DNA of 55,337 nt from JACDAN01 sp035707105 (lineage in GTDB: Bacteria; Actinomycetota; Thermoleophilia; Gaiellales; Gaiellaceae). The notes beneath the pieces are model-generated. The model did not search any database, was not told the origin of the DNA, and saw only the letters and a program-made list of their open reading frames with translations. Position numbers and translations under genes: made by a program. Of this stretch, positions 23,352 to 30,767 are shown one piece after another. The stretch is from the NCBI GenBank assembly GCA_035707105.1, contig DASSUI010000093.1, forward strand, positions 1 to 55,337, written 5' to 3'. Every line of letters starts with the position of its first letter. Position 1 is the first letter of the stretch.

Positions 23352-23703
23352 ACTCGGGGTTCACGCAGCCGAGCGCGTCGCCGCGCCCGGCGTAGGTGCT
23401 CTCGACCTCGGCCCGGCACATCGGCAGCGGCTTCCGGCTCGCCCGAACAGCACCGAAGCCCGGTGCTCGGGCTTCGGCTTCCTTCAACAGCTCCAGATCG
23501 ATCTCGACGGAGAAGATCCGCTGCATGCACCCGACGTAGGTGCGGCCGACCTCCTCGAACGCGTACAGGAACGGGCACGATCGGGCGAGACAGGCCGCCG
23601 GATACACGACCTTGTCGCAGTGGACCCCGCACCGGCGGCACTCGACCTCGTCCTGCGGGCGGAGCGGAAGGCTCCGCGGACTGGTCGTTTCCGGTGTCGC
23701 CAT
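23278..23703 (-). CDS. cysteine-rich hypothetical protein
   Basis: A 141-aa protein I cannot place in a named family. Five cysteines cluster between residues about 22 and 44 in the spacing C-X2-C-X3-C-X9-C-X4-C (ECRRCGVHCDKVVY, then AACLARSCPF). Further ones follow in YVGCMQRIF, PMCRAE and ALGCVNPEF. The pattern suggests a zinc or iron-sulfur site. There is no signal peptide or membrane helix. ATG 23703 is preferred over TTG 23739, since the extra residues are not gene-like. The 3' end overlaps nfo on the opposite strand. It may be a conserved actinobacterial protein; function unknown. Confidence 0.65.
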   Translation of the reverse strand: MATPETTSPRSLPLRPQDEVECRRCGVHCDKVVYPAACLARSCPFLYAFEEVGRTYVGCMQRIFSVEIDLELLKEAEARAPGFGAVRASRKPLPMCRAEVESTYAGRGDALGCVNPEFSELPVGEPSFRVFAQVRPSAEPA

Positions 23704-23793
23704 GGTCGGATTTTGGGGGACGGCCTTCGCCCTCCGCAAGACTTGACAGGCGCGGCGCCTCGCGCTAGCGCGCGCAAAGCAGCCGGCTGACCG

Positions 23794-24513
23794 TTACGTG
23801 CCGAGCAGCCTGTCGACGACGTTCAGCACATCCATCTGCGTGAACGCCTGGAAGTCGGGCTCGGCGTCGACGTCGACGTCGTCGGCGCGGAACCAGAGCG
23901 CCTGCACCGTCCGCATCCCAGCTCGGGAGGCACCGAGCACGTCCGCCTCCAGCCGGTCGCCCACGAACAGGCTCTCCTCGGCGGCGACGCGGAGCTCGTT
24001 CAGCGCCCGCTCGAAGATCGCAGGGTGCGGCTTGCGCTTTCCCACCTCCGACGAGAGGACGACCGAGTCGAGGCGCTCGACGAGCCCCTGTCGCTCGAGC
24101 ACGGGCCGAAGCAACCACTCGGGGCTCGCGGTGTTCGAGACGAGCCCGAGCCGCAGGCCGCGCGCGCGGAGCGCGTCGAGGAGCGCGTGCGTGGAACCGG
24201 CGAGCGCGTAGTACGACGCCCACACGTCGTGGGCGGCGGTGAGGAATAGGCGGAGGTCGTCGTCCTCGAGGTCGACGCCCTGTGCGGCGAAGGACCGGCG
24301 CATGACGTCCGCGATGTCGATCTCGTCGTCGCCGAGCAGCGGGAAGAGCTCGGCTTCGTGGTCGGAGAGGTAGCGGGTGAAGGCCTCGGGCGTGGGCAGG
24401 CCGTCCCGCCGGAGGGTCGTCAGTCCGGCAGCGTGGCCCTCGAGCGCGATCTCTTCGCTCCACTCGTCCTGCATCAGCGTGCCGCCCCAGTCGAAGAGCA
24501 CCGCGTCGAGCAT
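23794..24513 (-). CDS. HAD-superfamily hydrolase (subfamily IA-like)
   Basis: A 239-aa Rossmannoid phosphatase-type protein. Motif I is AVLFDWGGTL, motif II lies in LGLVSNTAS, motif III is the Lys of KRKPHPAIF, and motif IV is FVGDRLEADVLGASRAGM. The nucleophilic Asp is present, but the usual second Asp of DxD is glycine (D-W-G-G-T), as in the phosphonatase-like DWAGT variant, so the general-acid chemistry may differ. ATG 24513 is preferred over 24537 because TACCCT lies 7 bases upstream. It is divergent from the antiporter gene. The substrate is unknown. Confidence 0.85.
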   Translation of the reverse strand: MLDAVLFDWGGTLMQDEWSEEIALEGHAAGLTTLRRDGLPTPEAFTRYLSDHEAELFPLLGDDEIDIADVMRRSFAAQGVDLEDDDLRLFLTAAHDVWASYYALAGSTHALLDALRARGLRLGLVSNTASPEWLLRPVLERQGLVERLDSVVLSSEVGKRKPHPAIFERALNELRVAAEESLFVGDRLEADVLGASRAGMRTVQALWFRADDVDVDAEPDFQAFTQMDVLNVVDRLLGT

Positions 24514-24519
24514 CGTCGG

Positions 24520-24526
24520 TAGGGTA
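24520..24526. promoter_or_regulatory. symmetric -10 heptamer shared by the HAD and antiporter genes
   Basis: TAGGGTA gives TAGGGT on the plus strand (10 bases before ATG 24536) and TACCCT on the minus strand (7 bases before ATG 24513). This is the second case in the window of one TANNNTA element between divergent leaderless genes. Confidence 0.55.
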
Positions 24527-24535
24527 CGGCCCTCC

Positions 24536-25576
24536 ATGGCGCGCCGGATCCTCTGGGCCTCGCTGGCCCTCGCGCCGATCTCGATCGCGCTCCACTACCT
24601 CGCCGACGTCGGCGACGCGGGCGAGTTCGTGCTCGCGTCGGCCGCGCTGGTTCCGCTCGCCTGGCTGATCGGCGAGGCGACCGAGCACGCGGCGCACCAC
24701 ACCGGGCCCGGGATCGGGGGCTTCCTGAACGCGACGTTCGGCAACGCGCCGGAGTTGATCATCGCCCTGCTTGCCGTCAACGAGGGTCTGACGGAGGTCG
24801 TGCGCGGCTCGCTGACCGGAAGCGTGGTCGGCAACCTCCTGCTCGTCCTCGGCTTCTCGCTGCTCTTCGGCGGCCGCGGCTCGCTCGACCGGGAGTCGAG
24901 CCTCGTGTCGATCGCCCTGGTCTCCGTCGCGGTGCTGCTGCTGCTCATCCCCTCCGTGCCGGGGTGGGAGGGCGATCCGGAGCGCGACAGCTTGGTCCGC
25001 CTCTCCATCCCCGTCTCGGTGGTGCTCCTCCTCCTCTACCTCGCGACGACGTGGGTCGCGCTCCGCCGCCACCGGCTGATGCACGTCTCCGACGAGCCGG
25101 ACGCGATGGTCGGGTGGAGCTTCCGGACGGCGATGATCGTTCTCGGTATTGCCACCCTGATCACAGCGCTGATCGCCGAGATCGTCGTCGGCTCGATCGA
25201 GGTGTTCGCGGAGGACGTCGGGCTGTCCGAGTTCTTCGTCGCCGCCGTCATCGTGGCGATCGTCGGCAACGCGGCCGAGCACGGCGGCGCGGTCGTCGTC
25301 GCGGCGCGTGGGAAGATCAAGCTCGCCGCCGAGATCGCGCTCGCCTCCAGCGCGCAGGTGGCCGTCTTCCTGATCCCCGCGGTGACCCTGCTGGCGCTGG
25401 TGATCGACCCGCTCTCGCTCGCCTTACGGCCCGTGGAGATCGGGGCGCTCGCGTTCGGCGTCGTGCTGACGCTCGCGCTGCTGGTGCAGGGACGGTCGAG
25501 CCGGCTCCGCGGCGTCGTGCTGATCGCGGGCTACGTCGCGGTCGCCGTCGCGTTCTTCATGTCCGGCGACCGCTAG
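24536..25576 (+). CDS. calcium/proton antiporter (CaCA superfamily, CAX type)
   Basis: A 346-aa membrane protein with about 11 helices. The two alpha-repeats of the cation/proton exchanger family are clear: FGNAPELIIALLA with GSLTGSVVGNLLLVLG, and VGNAAEHGGAVVVAA with ASSAQVAVFLIP. The GNAPE/GNAAE glutamates bind the cation. It probably extrudes calcium from the cytoplasm. ATG 24536 is chosen because the first helix starts right after it and TAGGGT lies 10 bases upstream; longer frames cover the HAD start. It ends in a CTAG tetranucleotide that also contains the stop of the convergent pseudogene. Confidence 0.9.
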   Translation: MARRILWASLALAPISIALHYLADVGDAGEFVLASAALVPLAWLIGEATEHAAHHTGPGIGGFLNATFGNAPELIIALLAVNEGLTEVVRGSLTGSVVGNLLLVLGFSLLFGGRGSLDRESSLVSIALVSVAVLLLLIPSVPGWEGDPERDSLVRLSIPVSVVLLLLYLATTWVALRRHRLMHVSDEPDAMVGWSFRTAMIVLGIATLITALIAEIVVGSIEVFAEDVGLSEFFVAAVIVAIVGNAAEHGGAVVVAARGKIKLAAEIALASSAQVAVFLIPAVTLLALVIDPLSLALRPVEIGALAFGVVLTLALLVQGRSSRLRGVVLIAGYVAVAVAFFMSGDR

Positions 25577-26773
25577 CCGAACGTCTCCGGCTCGCGCGTG
25601 ACCGGGTACGTCGCGAAGTAGAGCTTGACCGGGACGCCGTCGGCGTCCCTGACGACTCGCAGCAGTTCGCCGCGCTCGTAGCCCTCGGCGACCCGGTAGA
25701 GGTCGTCGCCTTCCTGCTCGCAGACCGACCGCCCCAGGTCGAGCCGCGCCTCGGGGAATCTCGACTCGAGGCGCCGGTCGTGCCACGAGAAGACGAGCGG
25801 GTGACCCTCGGTCCACCACTGGCCGAGGATGCCCTCGACCTCCGGCGACGGCGGTGCGCCGGGCCGCCATTCGCCCTTGACCGGCCGATAGGCGGCGGCG
25901 ACGGCCCGGGAGAGCTCGATCCCGAGGGCCGAGATCGTGACGGCCGCGCCCTCGTTCGTGAGCACCGCGGCGCCGGTTCGCTTCGCCGGAAGTGCGGAGA
26001 CGTGGACATCTCGCGGATCGTCTCGGGCGAGAGCACCGCCGGGTCGGGATCGGCGACGAACGCCGCCCAGCGGCACAGGTCGGTGGCGGTGCTCCAGAGC
26101 TCCGCGGCCGGCGCCACCGCCCGTCCCTCGATGACGGGCTCGCGCCGTGCGACCTCGCTGTACGGATGGACGAGGTACCCGACGGCCGTCGGGTCCTTCG
26201 GCGCCCACGTCGTCCTCGTCATCCCGACCGGGCCGAGGACGTGCTCGTCGAGGTATTGCTCCGCCGGCGCGCCGGTGACGCGCGCCACGACCTCGCCGAG
26301 AAGCGCGTACGCGAGGTTCGAGTAGTGCCAGTAGGCGCCGGGCGCGAGCGGCCGCTCGGCTTCCGAGAGCCGCGGCAGTAGCTCCTCGCGCGTCGGCATC
26401 TGCAGCGTCTCCCACACGTTGCCCGGTACCTCGCGCTGCAGCCCGGAGAGGTGCGACAGCAGGCCGCGGATCGTCAGATCGTGCTCGGCCGCGGGAACGT
26501 GCGCGTCGAGGCGATCGTCCAGGGAGAGTCGCCCTTCGTCCCGGAGGCGCATGACGCCCACGGCCGTGACGGTCTTCGTGATCGAGGCGATGCGGTACTG
26601 GTGATCCGGCGTCGCCTCCTCCCCGCGCTCGGCGTCGGCGAGCCGACGGCCTCGCTCCAGACGATCTCGCCGTCGCGGACCGCCGCAGCGCTGACGCTCG
26701 GCAGCCGCTTGTCGGCCTGCGCCTCCCGGATGATCCCGGAGAGCTCGGCCGCAAGGCCCTCAGGTCCGGGCAA
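25573..26773 (-). pseudogene. beta-lactamase-family serine hydrolase, broken by a frameshift and an internal deletion
   Basis: Three minus-strand frames join into one class C beta-lactamase/esterase-like protein. The N-terminus from TTG 26773 reads LPSVSAAAVRDGEIVWSEAVG. Near 26641-26643 one base appears lost, and the next frame gives LADAERGEE...YRIASITK (catalytic SxxK) and YSNLAYALLGEVV (YxN motif). Near 25985-26010 the frame changes again, from REMSTSPHF to KRTGAAVLTNEGA, with about 40 expected residues missing, including the third (HxG) motif. Then the normal C-terminal domain runs to TAG 25573. It overlaps the threonine aldolase stop by 14 bases. The enzyme cannot be active as read; a sequencing error would explain the first lesion but not the deletion. 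Confidence 0.8.
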
Positions 26774-27803
26774 GAACCCCTAGCGTCTTCGGGAGGATCT
26801 CGATCGCCTGCTCGATGTCCTCGTCGGTGACGTCGAGGTGGGTCACCGCCCGCAGCTTCGTCGAGTGGATCGTCGCGGAGACGCCGACGCCCGCGCGGTG
26901 CGATCGCTCGAGCGCCTCCGGCTGCGAGAGGCCGAGCGGTGCGAGGTCGATCTGGACGAAGTTCGTCTCGATTTCTTCCGGGTCGACGGGCAGGCCGGCG
27001 GCGGCGAGCCCTTCGCCGAGGCGCCGCGCCCTGGCGTGGTCGTCGGCGAGCCGCTCGATGTTGTGCTCCAGCGCATAGACGCCGGCGGCCGCGACGATCC
27101 CCGCCTGCCGCATGGCCCCGCCGAACATGTGCTTGAGGCGCCGCGCGCGCACCATGAGCTCGGACGAGCCGGCGACGACGGCGCCGAGCGGGCACCCGAG
27201 GCCCTTCGAGAGGCAGATCGTGACCGTGTCCGCCCGGCCGGAGAGCCGCGAGGCCGGCACGCCGAGGGCCACGCTCGCGTTGAAGAGCCGGGCGCCGTCC
27301 AGATGGAGTCTCAGGCCTAGCTCCCGGCAGCAGTCGACGACGGCGTCGAGCTCGTCGAGAGGCCAGACGCGGCCGCCGGAGCTGTTGTGGGTGTTCTCGA
27401 TCGAGACGACCCTCGTCCTCGGCGTGTGGTTGTCGTCGGCGAAGCGGGCGGCGGCGCGGATCTGATCCACCCCGAGCCGGCCGTTCTCGCCCACGAGCGG
27501 GCGCGTCAGGAGCCCGGTGAACGCGGCCGGCCCGCCGAGCTCGGCGATCAGGACGTGCGAGTGCTCCTCGGCGAGGAGCTCGTCTCCCGGATCGCCGTGC
27601 AGCCGCAGAGCGATCTCGTTGGCCATCGTCGCCGTCGGGACGTAGACGGCCTCCTCCTGGCCGAGGAGCTCAGCCGCCCGCTGCTCGAGCAGGTTGACAG
27701 TCGGGTCTTCCCGCTTCTGCTCGTCCCCGACCTCCGCCGACGCGATCGCCTCGCGCATGGCCGGGCTCGGCTTCGTCTGGGTATCCGACCGGAGATCGAT
27801 CAC
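26760..27803 (-). CDS. low-specificity threonine aldolase-type PLP enzyme
   Basis: A 347-aa fold type I PLP enzyme of the beta-eliminating lyase family, expected to cleave threonine/allo-threonine to glycine and acetaldehyde. The start MIDLRSDTQTKPSPAM is the family hallmark and fixes ATG 27803. Other segments are YVPTATMANEIAL, EEHSHVL, ENTHNSSGG, LHLDGARLFNAS and the Schiff-base lysine Lys200 in CLSKGLGCPLGA. It lies downstream of an MFS gene whose 3' end overlaps its first 134 bases in another frame, and is followed by the broken hydrolase. A glycine link to the gcv operon 3 kb away is possible but is only proximity. Confidence 0.92.
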   Translation of the reverse strand: MIDLRSDTQTKPSPAMREAIASAEVGDEQKREDPTVNLLEQRAAELLGQEEAVYVPTATMANEIALRLHGDPGDELLAEEHSHVLIAELGGPAAFTGLLTRPLVGENGRLGVDQIRAAARFADDNHTPRTRVVSIENTHNSSGGRVWPLDELDAVVDCCRELGLRLHLDGARLFNASVALGVPASRLSGRADTVTICLSKGLGCPLGAVVAGSSELMVRARRLKHMFGGAMRQAGIVAAAGVYALEHNIERLADDHARARRLGEGLAAAGLPVDPEEIETNFVQIDLAPLGLSQPEALERSHRAGVGVSATIHSTKLRAVTHLDVTDEDIEQAIEILPKTLGVLART

Positions 27804-28995
27804 GGCGGGATTCTGCCTGGCGCCAGGCGACCAGGTACAGGGCAGCGCCGGTCACGCCGACGCCGAGTGTGAGGAGCCACATCCCGGCGTCCCCGAACGC
27901 GGCCCGGGTCTGGAGGCCGAGCGCCGGGGCGAGCGAGAGCCCGAGCCAGCTCGCGGCGTTCGCGGTCCCGAGGTAGGCGCCGCGCATCGCGTCCGGCGCG
28001 AGGTCCGCGACCAGCGCCTCCGAGGCAGGCGCCCAGAGCATCTCGCCGACGACGACGACCAGGACGACGGCGACCACGACGGGAAGCGCCGCGCTCGCCT
28101 CGAGCGCGAGGTACGGCGAGGCCATGAGCAGGACGCCGGCCGCGAGCTTCCTGCCGCGCGCGACGCCCGCGGTCCACCGTGTGATCCGGAGCTGGAGCGC
28201 GACGATCACGATGGGGTTCATCGCGAAGAGCAGCCCCCAGGTCGCCGGCGCGAGGCCGTGCGTCTGCGTGAGCGAGATCGGCGCCAGCAGCTCGAACGCC
28301 GCGTATGCGCACCAGCCGCCGATCGTGGCGACGAACACGGCGAGGAGGACTCCGTCACGGAGGAGCGGCCGCAGGGACGGCACCGCGCCGCCCGCCGCCG
28401 CCCGCCGGGCGCTCGCCGGCAGCCGAACGGCGGCCACGAGCGAGCAGGCGTACGCGGCCACGATGCCGGCGAACAGCGGCTCCCAGCGCCAGGAGACGAG
28501 CGCGGCGCCGACGAGCGGGCCGAGCGTTGCCCCGCCGTTGAGCACGACGCGGAAGGCGCCGTACGCCTCCTCCCGGCCGCCTTCGCCGACCAGGTCGGCG
28601 AGGAGCGCGCGCTGCGCGGTCCCGCGAAGCGGCTGGACGAAGCCCATGACGACCAGCACGCCGTACGCGGCCAGGATCGGCAGTCCGGGCAGGAGCAGCA
28701 CCGCCGGCGTCACGGTCTGGACGACCGAGGCGGCGACGATCACGGGCTGCCTCCCGATCCGGTCGGAGAGCCGCCCGCCGAGGAGGCTTCCGCCCACCGC
28801 GGCGAGTCCCGAGCACGTGTAGGCGAGGCCGACCTCGGTCGCCGCGGCGCCAAGCTCGGTCAGTGCCCAGACGGCGAAGAAGGCGAAGAAGGCGAACTGG
28901 CCGAGCGCGCCGAACCCGACCGACGCGAGGACCGGCCGGAGTACCGGGTCGACATCGCCGCCGAAGAGTCGCCGGAAGCTGAGCACGAGCCGCAC
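27670..28995 (-). CDS. major facilitator superfamily transporter
   Basis: A 441-aa MFS protein with 12 predicted helices. The loop 2-3 motif A reads GGRLSDRIGRQPV, and the segment LLADLVGEGGREEAYGAFR is typical of drug-efflux-like members. The last 44 residues (from about ESRRDRSP) are Arg/Gly-rich and are encoded in the start of the threonine aldolase gene read in another frame, so the C-tail probably arose by stop loss. The GTG start at 28995 is not well supported by a -10 or Shine-Dalgarno. It is divergent from a LysR regulator 61 bases away that may control it. Substrate unknown. Confidence 0.87.
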   Translation of the reverse strand: MRLVLSFRRLFGGDVDPVLRPVLASVGFGALGQFAFFAFFAVWALTELGAAATEVGLAYTCSGLAAVGGSLLGGRLSDRIGRQPVIVAASVVQTVTPAVLLLPGLPILAAYGVLVVMGFVQPLRGTAQRALLADLVGEGGREEAYGAFRVVLNGGATLGPLVGAALVSWRWEPLFAGIVAAYACSLVAAVRLPASARRAAAGGAVPSLRPLLRDGVLLAVFVATIGGWCAYAAFELLAPISLTQTHGLAPATWGLLFAMNPIVIVALQLRITRWTAGVARGRKLAAGVLLMASPYLALEASAALPVVVAVVLVVVVGEMLWAPASEALVADLAPDAMRGAYLGTANAASWLGLSLAPALGLQTRAAFGDAGMWLLTLGVGVTGAALYLVAWRQAESRRDRSPVGYPDEAEPGHARGDRVGGGRGRAEAGRPDCQPARAAGG

Positions 28996-29044
28996 TCTGG
29001 CGACTCTCAGCTATGCGCGCCAATGCCGATTTCGCTCGGTCCTA

Positions 29045-29050
29045 TACGAT
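29045..29050 (+). promoter_or_regulatory. -10 element, leaderless promoter of the LysR gene
   Basis: TACGAT lies 6 bases before ATG 29057 (part of TATACGAT). Confidence 0.5.
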
Positions 29051-29056
29051 CTGGTA

Positions 29057-30040
29057 ATGCTGGACGCGCGGCGCCTTGCCCTCCTCCGTGAGGTTGTCCG
29101 CCACGGCTCGTTCTCCCGCGCGGCGGCGGCCCTCTTCCTCACGCAGCCGGCCGTCTCGCGCCAGGTCGCGAAGCTCGAGCAGGAGGCCGGCGTGCGGCTC
29201 CTCGAGCGGACCGCGGGCGGATTGCGGCTCACCGACGCGGGCCGCGTCGCCCTCGAGCGCGCCGACGCGATCGCCGGCCACCTCGCAGCGGCCGAGGCCG
29301 AGCTCGAGGCGATCGCCAACCTGGGCGCGGGCCGCCTGCGACTGTCGGCCTTCCCCACCGCCGCCTCGACGCTCGTCCTCGAGGCGATCGGTCTCTTTCG
29401 CCGCCGTCATCCTGACGTCGAGCTCTCGTTCGTCGAGGCCGGGACCCGGGAAGGCGTCCGGCGGCTCCGCGGCGGCGAGATCGACCTCGCATTGGCCTTC
29501 CGCGAGCGCGGCCGGCCCGCGCCGGCGTCCTGGGACGGCCTCCACGCCGAGCATCTCCTCGTCGACCCCCTCTACGTCGCGCTCGCGAAGCGGCACCCGC
29601 TGGCCGGCAAGGACGCGATCCGCCTCCGCGAGCTCCGGGACGAGCGCTGGATCCAGGCGGTGCAGGCCGGCCCGACCGGCATCACGTACCGCGCCTGCCT
29701 CGCGGCCGGCTTCGAGCCGAACATCGTCCACCTCAGCGACCACGCGCCCATCACCCAGGGGCTCGTCGCGGCCGGCGTCGGCGTGACGCTGATCTCGAGC
29801 CTGTCGGTCCCGCAGGCGAGGAAGGACATCGCGATCCGGCCGCTGAAGCCGTCGGGCCCGGAGCGTGACGTCTTCGCCGTCTCGCTGCCCGGCAGGCTTC
29901 GGCCGCCTGCGATCACGGCGATGGTCGAGATCCTGCGGGAGCTCGTGCCGCGCTACGAGCCGGCGCGGAAGTCGGCGGCGGTGCGTCCGTCGTCTGTCGC
30001 CGCCTCGGGATCCGCGCCGGCAGCGACCAGCAGCTCGTAG
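29057..30040 (+). CDS. LysR-family transcriptional regulator
   Basis: A 327-aa regulator. Residues 1-60 form the winged helix (LALLREVVRHGSFSRAAAAL, then QPAVSRQVAKLEQEAGVRLLER), with a linker helix and a two-lobed effector domain from about 88. It is divergent from the MFS transporter, the usual layout of a LysR regulator and its target, so control of that transporter is likely. ATG 29057 follows TACGAT by 6 bases. The last 29 residues are Ala/Ser/Pro-rich and overlap the convergent ankyrin gene by 88 bases; the conserved part ends near LRELVPRYEP. Confidence 0.9.
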   Translation: MLDARRLALLREVVRHGSFSRAAAALFLTQPAVSRQVAKLEQEAGVRLLERTAGGLRLTDAGRVALERADAIAGHLAAAEAELEAIANLGAGRLRLSAFPTAASTLVLEAIGLFRRRHPDVELSFVEAGTREGVRRLRGGEIDLALAFRERGRPAPASWDGLHAEHLLVDPLYVALAKRHPLAGKDAIRLRELRDERWIQAVQAGPTGITYRACLAAGFEPNIVHLSDHAPITQGLVAAGVGVTLISSLSVPQARKDIAIRPLKPSGPERDVFAVSLPGRLRPPAITAMVEILRELVPRYEPARKSAAVRPSSVAASGSAPAATSSS

Positions 30041-30483
30041 AGCTCGTCGTTTCCGTTCTGTGCGGCCGCGTGGATCGGCGTGAACCCGCCCTCCTGGCGC
30101 GCGTTCGGATCGGCGCCGTGGTCGAGCAGCGCCTTCGCGACCTCGGGGTGGCCGCCGGCGGCCGCGCTGTGGAGCGGCTGCACGCCGAGAGGGTTGCGCG
30201 CGACGGCGCCGACGTCGGCTCCCGCCCGGAGCAACTCGGCGGCGATGTCGGCGTGCCCGAAGAACGCGGCCAGGTGCAGCGCCGTGAAGCCGTCGGGCGA
30301 CCAGAGGTCGACGAAGCCGGCCTCGAGCAGCAGGAGCTCGTGGACCCTGGCCGCATCGCCGACTGCGGCCGCTTCGAAGAGCGTCAGCTCGTGCTCCCCC
30401 GCGAGCATCGCGTCGACCGTCTCGCGCTCGCCGCGGTAGAGGGCCTCCAGCAGCTCGGACCCGGAGCTCGGCATCTCGCCCAT
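29953..30483 (-). CDS. ankyrin-repeat protein
   Basis: A 176-aa protein built of about four to five ankyrin repeats: LFEAAAVGDAARVHELLLL, a repeat with GFTALHLAAFFGHADIAAEL, one with GVQPLHSAAAGGHPEVAKAL and one with GFTPIHAAAQNGNDELYEL, each ending in a G-A-D-type turn. A short N-terminal helix precedes them. No signal peptide or membrane helix is visible, so it is probably a cytoplasmic protein-binding module of unknown partner. ATG 30483 is preferred over the GTG two codons earlier. Its 3' part overlaps the convergent LysR gene. Confidence 0.85.
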   Translation of the reverse strand: MGEMPSSGSELLEALYRGERETVDAMLAGEHELTLFEAAAVGDAARVHELLLLEAGFVDLWSPDGFTALHLAAFFGHADIAAELLRAGADVGAVARNPLGVQPLHSAAAGGHPEVAKALLDHGADPNARQEGGFTPIHAAAQNGNDELYELLVAAGADPEAATDDGRTAADFRAGS

Positions 30484-30560
30484 GGCCACATTCTCACCGG
30501 ATGAGGGATACGCGGTCGGAGCGATCGGCCGATCTCACCCTGAACGAAAGGAGAAGCGGC

Positions 30561-30767
30561 ATGAACGAAACAGCGGCTTCTCTGTGGCAACTGGTCCGGG
30601 ACGACTATCTCGTCCGACGCGGCGCATGGATAACGCTGGGCATCGTCTGGCTCGCCGCAGCCTGGGCCGACCTCCGGATGCTCCTCTTCATCCCGGCCGT
30701 CGCCGGAGTGATCTGGATCCTCGTTCGGCGCCGCGGCGAGCTTCCCGACGAGACGGACCTGTTCTAG
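30561..30767 (+). CDS. small two-helix membrane protein
   Basis: A 68-aa protein. A charged N-terminal segment (MNETAASLWQLVRDDYLVRR) leads into two adjoining membrane helices (about 22-37 and 42-57), then an RRR stretch and an acidic tail. No family recognised. ATG 30561 is clearly set by Shine-Dalgarno AAAGGAG at 30547-30553, 7 bases upstream. A longer frame from 30501 would add non-conserved basic residues. Its TAG stop shares a CTAG with the stop of gcvPB on the other strand, so the transcripts converge without space for a terminator. Confidence 0.7.
   Translation: MNETAASLWQLVRDDYLVRRGAWITLGIVWLAAAWADLRMLLFIPAVAGVIWILVRRRGELPDETDLF

Noticed and set aside
23743..23748. Perfect TTGACA -35 on the plus strand
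   Set aside because: No gene starts on the plus strand downstream before 24536, and no matching -10 was found at 16-18 bases.
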